Shown: positions 1-8,067 of the stretch, piece by piece
How positions within the stretch are numbered: position 1 is the stretch's first letter
How the letters are laid out: every line of letters begins with the position of its first letter
Origin: Nonomuraea longispora
GTDB taxonomy: Bacteria > Actinomycetota > Actinomycetes > Streptosporangiales > Streptosporangiaceae
Assembly (NCBI RefSeq): GCF_004348345.1
Contig: NZ_SMJZ01000028.1
Location: 1-53,887, forward strand
Direction of reading: 5' to 3'
Length of the DNA: 53,887 nt
The notes under the pieces: model-generated
Told to the model about the DNA's origin: nothing
The model's input: the letters and a program-made list of their open reading frames with translations, nothing else
Database searches by the model: none
Position numbers and translations under genes: made by a program

Positions 1-55
1 GCCTTCCCGGCCTCCGTGGGCGAACGACGGCGTTCCCGCCGGCGGGGGAAAGGGG

Positions 56-595
56 GTGACGGCGCGGCGTGCTCGCCGGACGCTGGCCGAGGCCGGTGAG
101 GCCGAACGCGGTTCGCTGATCCTCACGCTGCCCCCCGACGAGGCGGCGGTGCTTCTCGCCGAGCGGTGGAAGCTGTTCACGACCGCCGCGGTGGAGGAGA
201 TGTGCCGCGAGGCGGCCAGGAGCGCGACGATCCTGCAGATGTTGCTCCCGTCCCGCGCGGGCTGGCTGCTGAACCAGGTACGCGACCCGCACCTGGTGGC
301 GAGGGTGGTCCTGGAGATGGGCGGCCACCACCGCGGGCTGGTGCTCGACCAGATGCACGACCGGCATTCGGCGGCGGCGATCGAGGCGATGGCGGCGATC
401 GACGTCCGGCGGACCGGGCTCGCCGTGGCCGCGATGCAGAAGGCCCCGGCGAGTCAGGCGCTGAGCCGGCTTCCGCCGGCCACGATCGCCGGACTGCTGG
501 CGCAGGCGCCGCCGGCCTGCCGTGACAGCCTGGTGCCGCTGTTGCCGTCGGGGGTCCGCGAGGAGGTGGCGCGGCGACTGGCTCGAAGCGGTTGA
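56..595 (+). CDS. MgtE_N-like helical-repeat protein, possibly 5'-truncated by the window edge
   Basis: No enzymatic role is recognised. The 179 residues read as a string of short amphipathic helices with repeated patterns such as LPPDEAAVLL, SRAGWLLNQV and ATIAGLLAQAPP. These resemble the super-helical repeats of the MgtE N-terminal domain and FliG-type proteins, which usually act as protein-protein interaction or gating modules. There are no membrane segments and no CBS domain, so it is not a complete magnesium transporter. A GTG at 56 is a possible start and lies directly in a G-rich run. However, the same frame stays open back to base 2, so the true start may lie outside the window. It ends just before a strong hairpin and is convergent with the methyltransferase-like gene. 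The coding call is fairly safe; the function is unknown. Confidence 0.6.
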   Translation: MTARRARRTLAEAGEAERGSLILTLPPDEAAVLLAERWKLFTTAAVEEMCREAARSATILQMLLPSRAGWLLNQVRDPHLVARVVLEMGGHHRGLVLDQMHDRHSAAAIEAMAAIDVRRTGLAVAAMQKAPASQALSRLPPATIAGLLAQAPPACRDSLVPLLPSGVREEVARRLARSG

Positions 596-632
596 GGCCT
601 GACGTGTGCCTTGCGCGATCTTCGTCTGTCGG

Positions 633-671
633 GGCCGGAGGCCGAGGCCGTGGAGGCTTTGGCCTCCGGCC
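633..671. terminator. Bidirectional hairpin between convergent genes
   Basis: GGCCGGAGGCC at 633-643 pairs perfectly with GGCCTCCGGCC at 661-671, an 11-bp stem with a 17-base loop. It lies between the stop of the rightward gene (595) and the stop of the leftward gene (679). There is no T-tract on either side, which is common for terminators in high-GC actinomycetes. The structure is read directly; terminator function is inferred from position. Confidence 0.6.
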
Positions 672-678
672 GGCGGGC

Positions 679-1584
679 TCAGCCGGACAGGTGGCGCGTG
701 GCGGAGGCGTTGCCCGGTGTGGTCAGGTCCTCCAGGAGCGCGTCGATGGGCGCGCCGGCGACGTCCTCGCTGGGCCGGGAGAGGAAGACGTTGACGTGGT
801 ACTCACCGGTCGCTTCCTTGCCGGTGGGGTCGAGGCCCTGCTCGGCCAGAGCCCGCAGGGCGAACTCCTGCTCCATGTCGTTGGCGAACCGTCGCTGCGG
901 GAAGGTGGCGTTCTCCAGTTGCTCTGTGACGAGCCCGTGGCGGGCGAGCGTGTCGGCCACGGGGGCGAAGTCGACCGTTCGCAAGCAGAGGGCGGCGAAC
1001 CATGGACGGCGATCCGGTGGGGTGCAGTCGAGCAGCCGGTCGATCGACCGGTCGGTGATGTAGCCGATGCCGCCGGTGACGGTGATGAGGTCGGCCTTCC
1101 CCATGATCTTCGCCAGTTCGGGCGACGGGTCGTTCTGCTCCAGGTTGTCGGACGCCCCGGCGTCCAGGAGTCCCACCTGTACGGCGTAGTCGACGGCTGA
1201 CGAGGCGGTGTCCAGGCCGACCACCCGGGGGGCGGCGGGCCGCCGTCGGCTCTGGTAGAAGCCGCGGTCCTCGTCGATGAGCTCTTCCGTGGCCAGGTGC
1301 GCCACCGGGTCGTCACCGTAGTGGCCGTAGAGGTCGTCGAGCGTGAGGTCGCATTTCATCAGCGCCGCGTTCACGCCGTACGAACAGCACAGGTCCACGA
1401 CGGTCGGGGAGTCGACGTCGAGCGCGTCCAGCACCTTGAGGAACACCTGCTGCCCGTGGTGGGGGACGGCGTAGTCCAGGCTGCCCAGGCGCTCGTAGTA
1501 CGCCCGAGGGTCTGGACGGTCGTAGATGTCGTTGAAGCCGGCCTTTTCCAGCTTCCGGTCAGTCATCTGATCGTCTGCTCGCAC
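679..1584 (-). CDS. Class I SAM-dependent methyltransferase-like protein
   Basis: 301 residues. Near residues 61-70 the sequence TVVDLCCSYGVNAA looks like motif I (SAM-binding glycine loop) of a Rossmann-fold methyltransferase, although the usual GxGxG is replaced by CCSYG. Downstream, ADLITVTGGIGYI fits the strand 4/motif IV region, and RRPWFAALCLRTVDF fits the later core. This supports an AdoMet-binding fold, but the substrate cannot be named and loss of catalysis is possible because of the degenerate glycine loop. The GTG at 1584 is preferred because AGAGAGG lies about six bases upstream; an ATG at 1566 would shorten the protein by six residues. The gene stands alone, convergent with the helical-repeat gene and separated from the TetR genes by about 120 bases containing an AT-richer stretch (1610-1670) that may be its promoter. 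Confidence 0.6.
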   Translation of the reverse strand: MRADDQMTDRKLEKAGFNDIYDRPDPRAYYERLGSLDYAVPHHGQQVFLKVLDALDVDSPTVVDLCCSYGVNAALMKCDLTLDDLYGHYGDDPVAHLATEELIDEDRGFYQSRRRPAAPRVVGLDTASSAVDYAVQVGLLDAGASDNLEQNDPSPELAKIMGKADLITVTGGIGYITDRSIDRLLDCTPPDRRPWFAALCLRTVDFAPVADTLARHGLVTEQLENATFPQRRFANDMEQEFALRALAEQGLDPTGKEATGEYHVNVFLSRPSEDVAGAPIDALLEDLTTPGNASATRHLSG

Positions 1585-1707
1585 ACTCTGCCTCTCTGGG
1601 TGGCTGTGTCATTACAGGGACAAACGACCCGTTTAACGTATCACGTATGAAAAATCACGATTTAGTGGGATTTCCGCAGGGCGGAAGTATGGCCGGCCCT
1701 GGCCGCC

Positions 1708-2364
1708 CTACACGTCCGGGGAGCCGGGACGGTCGAGCCCGGCCGTGAGCTCGGCGATGGCCGCGTCGCACTGCCGGCCCAGCAGGACGGTGGCCGACTC
1801 CTGGTCCAGGCCCGCCGCCTGGTCGAGCCACCGGTCGAGGACGACGTGGAGCGCCGCCAGGACGGCGGCCGCGCACACGGCGGGATAGAAGCCGTCGCGG
1901 CCCGGGGGATCGACGCGCTCGGCGATCGCCTCGGCGAGTGCCTGCTCCTGGGAGGCGAGCACGGCCAGTTGCTGCGGCATCAACGACGGTTCGCGCCGGA
2001 TGAGCCGCAGCGCCCCGATGTGGTCGTGGCTGACGGTGCCGCCCTCGTTGAGGACGATGACCACCGCCTCGCGGAACGCCCGCAGCACCGACTCCGCGCG
2101 CGGCCGGGCCCTGAACTGGGCGATGAGCTGCTCCGCGGCCGCCGACACGGGCGCCACCATGGCCTCTTCCTTGCTGGAGAAGTAGTTGAAGAAGGTCCGC
2201 AGCGCGGTGTCGGCCTCGTCGGCGATCTGCTCGACCGTGACGTTGTCGACGCCGTGGCGCAGGGCCAGGCGTAGTGCGGCGTCGCGGAGCGCGGCCCTGG
2301 TGGCCTGCTTCTTACGTTCGCGGCGGCCGAGGACCGGCGGCGCGGCGCCGGTGTGCTCGCTCAT
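1708..2364 (-). CDS. TetR/AcrR-family transcriptional regulator
   Basis: 218 residues with a classical N-terminal TetR DNA-binding region at about residues 14-60. It includes RRERKKQATRAALRDAALRL, a recognition-helix region VEQIADEADTALRTFFNYF, and the SSKEEAM sequence that usually follows. The C-terminal ligand-binding part resembles TetR proteins found in Streptomyces and Mycobacterium. Its ATG overlaps the TGA of the upstream TetR gene (2361-2364, ATGA), so the two regulators are probably translationally coupled. Both are divergent from a zinc alcohol dehydrogenase. It is a probable repressor with an unknown ligand, and may regulate itself, its partner or unlinked genes. Confidence 0.88.
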   Translation of the reverse strand: MSEHTGAAPPVLGRRERKKQATRAALRDAALRLALRHGVDNVTVEQIADEADTALRTFFNYFSSKEEAMVAPVSAAAEQLIAQFRARPRAESVLRAFREAVVIVLNEGGTVSHDHIGALRLIRREPSLMPQQLAVLASQEQALAEAIAERVDPPGRDGFYPAVCAAAVLAALHVVLDRWLDQAAGLDQESATVLLGRQCDAAIAELTAGLDRPGSPDV

Positions 2365-2945
2365 GTCATCACGGCGCGCCTGACGCTCTCGCGGAGCAGG
2401 GCGCGACGCCGCTCGTGCACGTCGGAGGGCTCGTCGGCGGTCGCGGCGTAGACGTTGCTGACCGGCGACCAGGTCATGGACATCGCGATGACGAGGGCCA
2501 TCACGTCGAACGGGTCGCCCGGTCGTACGACGCCCGCTTCCTGCGCCTCGGCGATGGCGCGCAGCTTGTGTCGGTCGAGGCGTGCGGTGTCGGCCACGAG
2601 GTGGCCGGAGGGGCGTCGCTCGAGGCGTGCCCAGGTGGCCAGCCTGATGAGGTCGGGACGGCGGAGGTATTCGTCGTAGAGGCGCACGGCCCAGCCGGCG
2701 AGGTCGGTGGCGTCGATCGGGACGACGTTGGTGATCCGTTCGAGCGAGCCGAAGAAGATGGCGTCGAACAACCCTTCCTTGCTGCCGAAGTAGGCGTAGA
2801 GCTGCGCCTTGTTGGTGCGCGCGGCCACCACGATGCGCTCGATGCGCGCCCCGGCGATGCCGTGCGCGGCGAACTCCTTGGTCGCCGCGTCGAGGATGCG
2901 GCCGCGGGTCGCGGCGCCCCGGGACGTCAGCGGCTGGTCGGCCAT
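2361..2945 (-). CDS. TetR/AcrR-family transcriptional regulator
   Basis: 194 residues. The N-terminal helix-turn-helix is clear: RGRILDAATKEFAAHGIAGARIERIVVAARTNKAQLYAYFGSKEGLF in consecutive pieces over about residues 14-60. The C-terminal part (YDEYLRRPDLIRLATWARLERRP and onwards) matches the TetR_C domain of ADH- or reductase-linked repressors. It is the first gene of the leftward pair and the closest regulator to the two operators at 2961-2978 and 3011-3028, so it is the likely repressor of both itself and the divergent dehydrogenase. This pairing of TetR with an oxidoreductase is a recurring arrangement in actinomycetes. The inducer is unknown but is often the dehydrogenase's substrate. 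Confidence 0.88.
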   Translation of the reverse strand: MADQPLTSRGAATRGRILDAATKEFAAHGIAGARIERIVVAARTNKAQLYAYFGSKEGLFDAIFFGSLERITNVVPIDATDLAGWAVRLYDEYLRRPDLIRLATWARLERRPSGHLVADTARLDRHKLRAIAEAQEAGVVRPGDPFDVMALVIAMSMTWSPVSNVYAATADEPSDVHERRRALLRESVRRAVMT

Positions 2946-2960
2946 GCCGGCGAGCTTATC

Positions 2961-2978
2961 AAACAGAACAGTCGGTTT
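2961..2978. promoter_or_regulatory. Putative TetR operator 1
   Basis: AAACAGAACAGTCGGTTT. The outer half-sites AAACAGA and TCGGTTT form an inverted repeat of consensus AAACNGA around a 4-base centre ACAG. It starts 16 bases upstream of the TetR start at 2945. A nearly identical copy lies exactly 50 bp further on. Confidence 0.7.
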
Positions 2979-3010
2979 GCTGAGGGAGCGCCCGGCATGC
3001 GACTCTGAAC

Positions 3011-3028
3011 AAACCGAACAGTCTGTTT
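3011..3028. promoter_or_regulatory. Putative TetR operator 2
   Basis: AAACCGAACAGTCTGTTT, the second copy of the AAACNGA-ACAG-TCNGTTT element. It ends 14 bases before the ATG of the dehydrogenase, overlapping its 5' untranslated or promoter region. With operator 1 the spacing is 50 bp, close to five helical turns, so both dimers would face the same side of the DNA. Confidence 0.7.
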
Positions 3029-3042
3029 ATAGGAGCCCCGGC

Positions 3043-4083
3043 ATGAGAACCACAGTGGGATGGCTCGCGGACGGCCCCGCGACGACGCTGCGGCAGGCGT
3101 CCCTCCAACGACGCGACCTGCGTCCCGACGACATCGCGGTACGCGTGGATCACTGCGGCGTCTGCCACACCGACCTGCACGCCGTCCGCGCCCCCCGCGA
3201 GCCCGGAGCATCCGTCGTGCCCGGCCACGAGTTCACCGGGGTGGTGACCGAGACAGGGCCCGAGGTCACCCGCTTCGCCGCCGGCGACCCCGTCGCGGTC
3301 GGCAACATCGTCGACGCCTGCGGCACGTGCGCCATGTGCCGCGCCGGCCAGGAGAACTTCTGCCACGGGTTCCCGACCCTGACCTACGGCGGCACGGACC
3401 GCCACGACGGCTCGCCCACCCTCGGGGCCTACTCCCGCGAGTACGTCGTCCGCGACCGCTTCGCCTACCCGCTGCCGGCGGGCCTCGACCCGGCCGCCGC
3501 CGCTCCGCTCCTCTGCGCCGGGGTCACCGTGTGGGAGCCGCTCAGCGCGCTCGGCGTGGGGCCCGGCACCCGCGTCGCCGTGGCGGGGCTGGGCGGTCTC
3601 GGCCACCTCGCGGTCAAGCTGGCCGTGGCGCTGGGCGCCGAGACCACGGTCGTCACCAGGTCGGCGGGCAAGGCCGGCGACGCGGGCGGGCTCGGCGCCC
3701 ACGACGTGCTCGTCTCCACGGACCCGGACCGGACGGCGGGGGCGCGGGACCGGTTCGACGTCGTCATCGACACCATCTCCGCCCCGCACGACCTCGCCCC
3801 CTACCTGCGGCTCGTGGCCATGAACGGGACTCTCAGCCTCGTCGGGCACCTCGGGCAGGTCACCCTGCAGGCGATGGACCTGCTGGTCGGCCGCAAGAAG
3901 CTCAGCTCCGCGGGCAGCGGCGGCCGGCCCGGGACCGCCGCCCTGCTGGACTTCTGCGCCGGGCACGGCGTCACCGCCGACGTCGAGGTGCTCCCGTCGG
4001 CGCGCGTCAACGAGGCCCTCGACCGCCTCGAACGCAACGACGTGCGCTACCGCTTCGTCCTCGACCTGTCCGACCTGTCATGA
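3043..4083 (+). CDS. Zinc-dependent alcohol dehydrogenase, CAD/YahK type
   Basis: 346 residues; medium-chain NAD(P)-dependent alcohol/aldehyde oxidoreductase. Catalytic zinc ligands are visible as C38 in DHCGVCHTDLH, H62-E63 in PGHEFTG and C158 in PLLCAG. The structural zinc cluster is C93, C96, C99 and C107 (CGTCAMC...FC). The Rossmann glycine motif is AGLGGLGHLAVK at about 181-192. These features place it in the cinnamyl-alcohol-dehydrogenase group that reduces a wide range of aldehydes. The ATG at 3043 is chosen because AGGAG is seven bases upstream and homology begins there; the frame is open further upstream but that part covers the operators. It is divergent from two TetR genes and probably repressed through the two operators. 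The physiological substrate is unknown. Confidence 0.9.
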   Translation: MRTTVGWLADGPATTLRQASLQRRDLRPDDIAVRVDHCGVCHTDLHAVRAPREPGASVVPGHEFTGVVTETGPEVTRFAAGDPVAVGNIVDACGTCAMCRAGQENFCHGFPTLTYGGTDRHDGSPTLGAYSREYVVRDRFAYPLPAGLDPAAAAPLLCAGVTVWEPLSALGVGPGTRVAVAGLGGLGHLAVKLAVALGAETTVVTRSAGKAGDAGGLGAHDVLVSTDPDRTAGARDRFDVVIDTISAPHDLAPYLRLVAMNGTLSLVGHLGQVTLQAMDLLVGRKKLSSAGSGGRPGTAALLDFCAGHGVTADVEVLPSARVNEALDRLERNDVRYRFVLDLSDLS

Positions 4084-4093
4084 ACACCGGCCG

Positions 4094-5107
4094 TCACCTT
4101 GCGGCCTCCGGGTAGTGGCAGGCCGCCGGATGGCCGTGGCCCCGGTCGGCCAGCTCCGGCGCCTGCTCGACGCAGGCGCGCCGCTCCTCCGTGGTGAGCT
4201 GCGAGAACGTGGGACAGCGCGTACGGAACCTGCACCCGCTCGGCGGGCTGATCGGGTTCGGCATGTCCCCTTCGAGCACGATCCGCTCGCGAGCCCTGAT
4301 CCGTTCACGCCGCGGGTCGGGCACGGGGATGGCCGAGATGAGCGCCCGCGTGTACGGGTGCGCGGGCCGGTCGAACAGCTCGTCCCCGTCGCCGATCTCC
4401 ACCACGCGGCCCAGGTACATCACGGCGACCCGGTGCGCGATGTGCCGCACCACGGACAGGTCGTGGGCGACGAAGAGGTAGGCGAGGCCCAGCCGCCGCT
4501 GGAGGTCCTCCAGCAGGTTCACCACGCCTGCCTGGATCGACACGTCGAGAGCCGACACCGGCTCGTCCAGGACGAGCAGCTCGGGCCGCATCGCCAGCGC
4601 CCGAGCGATGCCGACGCGCTGCCGCTGCCCTCCCGAGAACTCGTGCGGGTAGCGGTTGCCGTGCTCGGGGTTGAGCCCGACGTCGGCGAGCAGCTCCCGC
4701 ACCCGGCCGGGTCCGTCCTGCCGGTAGGTGCCGTGGATGCGCAGCGGTTCGGCGATCGCGTCGCTGACCGTCATGCGGGGGTCGAGGGAGGCGTACGGGT
4801 CCTGGAAGACGATCTGCATGCGCTGCCGCAGGCGGCGCATCTCCGCGGCCGGGACGGCGCCGAGGTCCTGGTCGTCGAGCAGCACCCGCCCCGAGGTCGG
4901 CGGCTGCAGGTTGAGCACGGCCCGCCCGGTGGTGGACTTGCCGCAGCCCGACTCACCGACCAGGCCGAGCGTCTCGCCGCGGCGCAGGTCGAACGAGACC
5001 CCGCACACGGCGTGCACGTCGCCCGTCGTCCGCCGCAGAAGACCCTTGCCGCGCACCGGATAGTGTTTGACCAGGTCACGCACGGACAACAGCGGTCGCC
5101 CGCTCAT
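4094..5107 (-). CDS. Oligopeptide/dipeptide ABC transporter ATPase (DppF type)
   Basis: 337 residues. Cytoplasmic ATPase of a peptide importer. Walker A is GESGCGKST, the Q-loop is [14 protein letters not shown], the signature is [15 protein letters not shown], Walker B is [12 protein letters not shown], and the switch histidine is in VAHDLSVV. The C-terminal oligopeptide-transporter domain has CRFRTRCP and ACHYPEA, the cysteines that form an iron-sulfur or zinc cluster in DppD/F proteins. It starts at ATG 5107, which overlaps the stop of the upstream ATPase gene by ATGA. It is the last gene of a five-gene leftward operon: serine hydrolase, two permeases, two ATPases. Confidence 0.93.
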   Translation of the reverse strand: MSGRPLLSVRDLVKHYPVRGKGLLRRTTGDVHAVCGVSFDLRRGETLGLVGESGCGKSTTGRAVLNLQPPTSGRVLLDDQDLGAVPAAEMRRLRQRMQIVFQDPYASLDPRMTVSDAIAEPLRIHGTYRQDGPGRVRELLADVGLNPEHGNRYPHEFSGGQRQRVGIARALAMRPELLVLDEPVSALDVSIQAGVVNLLEDLQRRLGLAYLFVAHDLSVVRHIAHRVAVMYLGRVVEIGDGDELFDRPAHPYTRALISAIPVPDPRRERIRARERIVLEGDMPNPISPPSGCRFRTRCPTFSQLTTEERRACVEQAPELADRGHGHPAACHYPEAAR

Positions 5108-6177
5108 GGCGCACCTCCAGCGGCAGGGTCGTCGGCGGCGTGGTCGGCTGGGTCGCCGGACGACGTCACGAAGACGTCTTCTGGCCGCTTCCCGTCCAGG
5201 TCGGCGGAGAAGTGGCAGGCGGCCAGGTGGCCGGGTTCCGAGGTGGCGACCGGTTCCGGCTCGGCCGTCTCGCAGACCTCCTGGCGCATCGGGCAGCGCG
5301 GCGCGAACGGGCATCCGGGCGGCAGGTCGAGCAGCGACGGCGGCGATCCCGCGATCGGCGTCAACCGCTCGCCCCTGCGGCCGTCGTCGAGCCGGGGCAG
5401 GCTGCCGAGCAGACCCAGGGTGTACGGCATCCGCGGCGTGTAGTAGATGTCGTCGACGCCGCCCAGCTCCACGGGACGGCCGGCGTACATGACGAGCACC
5501 CGGTCGGCGGCCCCGGCGACGACGCCGAGGTCGTGGGTGATCAGCACCATGGCGGCGTCGGTGGCGGCCCGCGCGGTCTCGAGCGCCCTGAGCACCTGGG
5601 CCTGCACGGTGACGTCGAGCGCGGTGGTCGGCTCGTCGGCGATGATGACGTCCGGCGAGTTGGCCATGGCGGTGGCGATGACGACGCGCTGGCGCATGCC
5701 GCCGGAGAACTGGTGCGGGTAGTCGCGGGCGCGTTCGCGGGGCCGGGGGATCTGCATCAGGGCGAGGAGTTCGACGGCGCGTTCGCGGGCCTGCGCCGCG
5801 CTGACGTCGTTGTGCGCCCTGACCGCCTCGGCGATCTGGTCGCCCACGGTGTAGACCGGGTTGAGCGAGGTCATCGGGTCCTGGAAGACCATCGCGATGC
5901 GGCCGCCGCGCAGGGTCCGCATCCGCTTGTCGGGCACGCCGATCAGCTCCTGGCCGTGGAACCTGACCGAGCCGCCGATCCGCGCCGAGGCCGGCAGCAG
6001 GCCCATCACCGCCATCGAGGTGACCGACTTGCCCGAGCCGGACTCGCCGACGATGCCGAGCACCTCGCCGCGCCGCAGCTCGTAGCTGACCCCGCGCACT
6101 GCCCTGACCAGGCCGTCCTCCGTGGGGAACGACACGGTGAGGTTCTCGACCTGGAGCACCGCCTCGCGTTCGCTCAT
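5104..6177 (-). CDS. Oligopeptide/dipeptide ABC transporter ATPase (DppD type)
   Basis: 357 residues. Second ATPase subunit of the importer. It shows Walker [10 protein letters not shown], the Q-loop [14 protein letters not shown], the signature [15 protein letters not shown], Walker [14 protein letters not shown] and the H-loop ITHDLGVV, followed by the C-terminal peptide-transporter domain with [17 protein letters not shown] 6177 overlaps the permease stop (6174-6177) and its TGA overlaps the next ATPase start, so the complex is made in coupled translation. The last ~20 residues are rich in Asp, Ala and Pro and look like a poorly conserved tail. Confidence 0.93.
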   Translation of the reverse strand: MSEREAVLQVENLTVSFPTEDGLVRAVRGVSYELRRGEVLGIVGESGSGKSVTSMAVMGLLPASARIGGSVRFHGQELIGVPDKRMRTLRGGRIAMVFQDPMTSLNPVYTVGDQIAEAVRAHNDVSAAQARERAVELLALMQIPRPRERARDYPHQFSGGMRQRVVIATAMANSPDVIIADEPTTALDVTVQAQVLRALETARAATDAAMVLITHDLGVVAGAADRVLVMYAGRPVELGGVDDIYYTPRMPYTLGLLGSLPRLDDGRRGERLTPIAGSPPSLLDLPPGCPFAPRCPMRQEVCETAEPEPVATSEPGHLAACHFSADLDGKRPEDVFVTSSGDPADHAADDPAAGGAP

Positions 6178-7088
6178 GAGCGCGCCTTCCGCTGGGTCGG
6201 GTCGAAGGCGTCGCGCAGCCCGTCGCCGATGAAGTTGATGGACAGGGCGATCACCACGATGAACGCGCCGGGGAAGTAGAACAGCCACGGCCGGGTGCTG
6301 ACTGCGGTGTCGGCCTCGCTGACCAGGAGGCCGAGCGAGGTGTCCGGCGGCTGCACGCCGAGGCCGAGGAACGACAGGGCCGTCTCGACGAGGATGGCGG
6401 CGGCCACGAGGATGGTGACGTTGACGATGATGGGGCCGAGCGCGTTGGGGATCAGATGCCTGAAGATGATCCAGCGGTCGGTGGCGCCCAGCGCGCGGCT
6501 CGCCTCGATGTACTCCTTCTCCCGCAGCGACAGCACGACGCCGCGCACGACGCGGGAGACGTACGCCCACTGGAGGGCGGCGATGACGAGCGCGACGAAC
6601 CACCAGGAGCCGTTGGTCGCGCGGGTCAGCACGGCGGCCACCGCCAGCAGCGGCAGCGTGAGGACGAGGTCGGCGATCCGCATCATCACGCTGTCGGTGA
6701 TGCCGCGGTAGTAGCCGGAGAAGGCCCCCCACAGCGTGCCGACCAGCCCGGCGAGGAACGCGATGAGCAGCGCGATCTCGACCGAACGTTGGGTGCCGCG
6801 CAGCACCTGGGCGAACGTGTCGTGGCCGAGGTTGTCGGTGCCGAACGGATGCTCCAGCGAGGGCGGCTGCGACACCGCCGAGGTGATGTCGGCGTAGTCG
6901 TAGCGCCAGAGCGCGCCGCCCGCGAAGGCCAGCAGCACGACGGCGACGAACAGCACCAGGCTGGTCACGGCGGCCTTGTGCCGCAGGAAACGGCGCAGCA
7001 CCAGTTCGCCCTGGCTGCGCCGGCGCACCGCGGCGGCCGGCTGCGCGCTCGATGGGGGGCGGGGCGCCGCCTCGGTGTGCTCACTCAT
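6174..7088 (-). CDS. Oligopeptide/dipeptide ABC transporter permease (DppC type)
   Basis: 304 residues, about six membrane segments. A cytosolic N-terminus ([20 protein letters not shown]) precedes the first hydrophobic helix [38 protein letters not shown] is the hallmark of DppC-type subunits, and the EAA loop is [22 protein letters not shown]. The C-terminus [17 protein letters not shown] is typical. It overlaps the upstream permease gene by eight bases and the downstream ATPase gene by four. Confidence 0.93.
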   Translation of the reverse strand: MSEHTEAAPRPPSSAQPAAAVRRRSQGELVLRRFLRHKAAVTSLVLFVAVVLLAFAGGALWRYDYADITSAVSQPPSLEHPFGTDNLGHDTFAQVLRGTQRSVEIALLIAFLAGLVGTLWGAFSGYYRGITDSVMMRIADLVLTLPLLAVAAVLTRATNGSWWFVALVIAALQWAYVSRVVRGVVLSLREKEYIEASRALGATDRWIIFRHLIPNALGPIIVNVTILVAAAILVETALSFLGLGVQPPDTSLGLLVSEADTAVSTRPWLFYFPGAFIVVIALSINFIGDGLRDAFDPTQRKARS

Positions 7089-8061
7089 GGCGGATCCGGG
7101 GGTCGAGGAGGGCGTACAGCAGGTCTGCGATCAGGTTGAAGACGATGACCGCGACGGCGATCACGAGCAGCCAGGCGAGCACCGCGTAGGCGTCGCGCTG
7201 GTTGACGGAGGTGACGAGGAACTCGCCGAGCCCGCGCCACTGGAAGACCGTCTCGGTGATCACGGCGCCGGAGATGAGCGTCGCGAAGTCGAGCGCGGTG
7301 ACGGTGGTCATGGGGATGAGCGCCGTGCGCAGGGCATGCCGTACGATCACACGCCGCCTGGACAGCCCTTTGGCGCGGGCGAACAGCACGTAGTCGCTGT
7401 TGAGCACGTCCAGCATGGACGCCCGCTGGAACCGGCTCCACGCGCCGAACGAGAGCAGCGCCAGCGAGATCGTTGGCAGCACCATGTGGCCCGCGGTGTC
7501 GGCCAGCTGCGCCCAGGCGCCACCCTCGACGATGACGGATCTGTCCCCGATCGTGTACACGACCTGATCGCCGAGCAGGTTGTTGAGCGAGATCCCGCCC
7601 TGCTTGAGCAGCACGGCGAACCAGAACGACGGCATCGACAGGAACAGGAACGCGGCGAACGTGAACCCGTAGTCGATGCCCGAATACTGTTTGACCGCGC
7701 TGATCACGCCCACGACCACGGCGAGGACGAGGGCGAGGAGCACGGCGACGGCGACCAGCCGCAGGGTGACCCCGAACCGGGCGGCGACCTCGTGGCCGAT
7801 GTCCACGTTGGTGCGCACGGAGGGGCCGAAGTCGCCCCGCGCCACGCCGGTGATCCAGGTCCAGTACCGCTGCAGCGGCGGCTCGTCCAGGTGCAGCCGT
7901 TGCTCCTCGACCGCGATCACCTGCGGCGACGGCGGCGGGTTGCGGCCCTTCAGACCCGCGAGCGGGTCACCTGCCATGGTCACGAGCAGGAAGACGACGA
8001 AGGTCGACGCCACGATCACCGGGATGGAGACCAGGAGCCGGCGGAGTGTGTACGTGAGCAC
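7081..8061 (-). CDS. Oligopeptide/dipeptide ABC transporter permease (DppB type)
   Basis: 326 residues. It begins with the canonical DppB N-terminus (MLTYTLRRLLVSIPVIVASTF, GTG start at 8061). It then has a large periplasmic-type loop and the EAA region DYVLFARAKGLSRRRVIVRHALRTALIP, and ends in [13 protein letters not shown]. About six membrane helices are evident. It starts six bases after the stop of the serine hydrolase gene, so hydrolase and transporter are one transcription unit. No binding protein gene sits in this operon; the family-5 lipoprotein encoded divergently at 12830-14575 is the obvious partner. Confidence 0.93.
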   Translation of the reverse strand: MLTYTLRRLLVSIPVIVASTFVVFLLVTMAGDPLAGLKGRNPPPSPQVIAVEEQRLHLDEPPLQRYWTWITGVARGDFGPSVRTNVDIGHEVAARFGVTLRLVAVAVLLALVLAVVVGVISAVKQYSGIDYGFTFAAFLFLSMPSFWFAVLLKQGGISLNNLLGDQVVYTIGDRSVIVEGGAWAQLADTAGHMVLPTISLALLSFGAWSRFQRASMLDVLNSDYVLFARAKGLSRRRVIVRHALRTALIPMTTVTALDFATLISGAVITETVFQWRGLGEFLVTSVNQRDAYAVLAWLLVIAVAVIVFNLIADLLYALLDPRIRHE

Positions 8062-8067
8062 GGGTCG

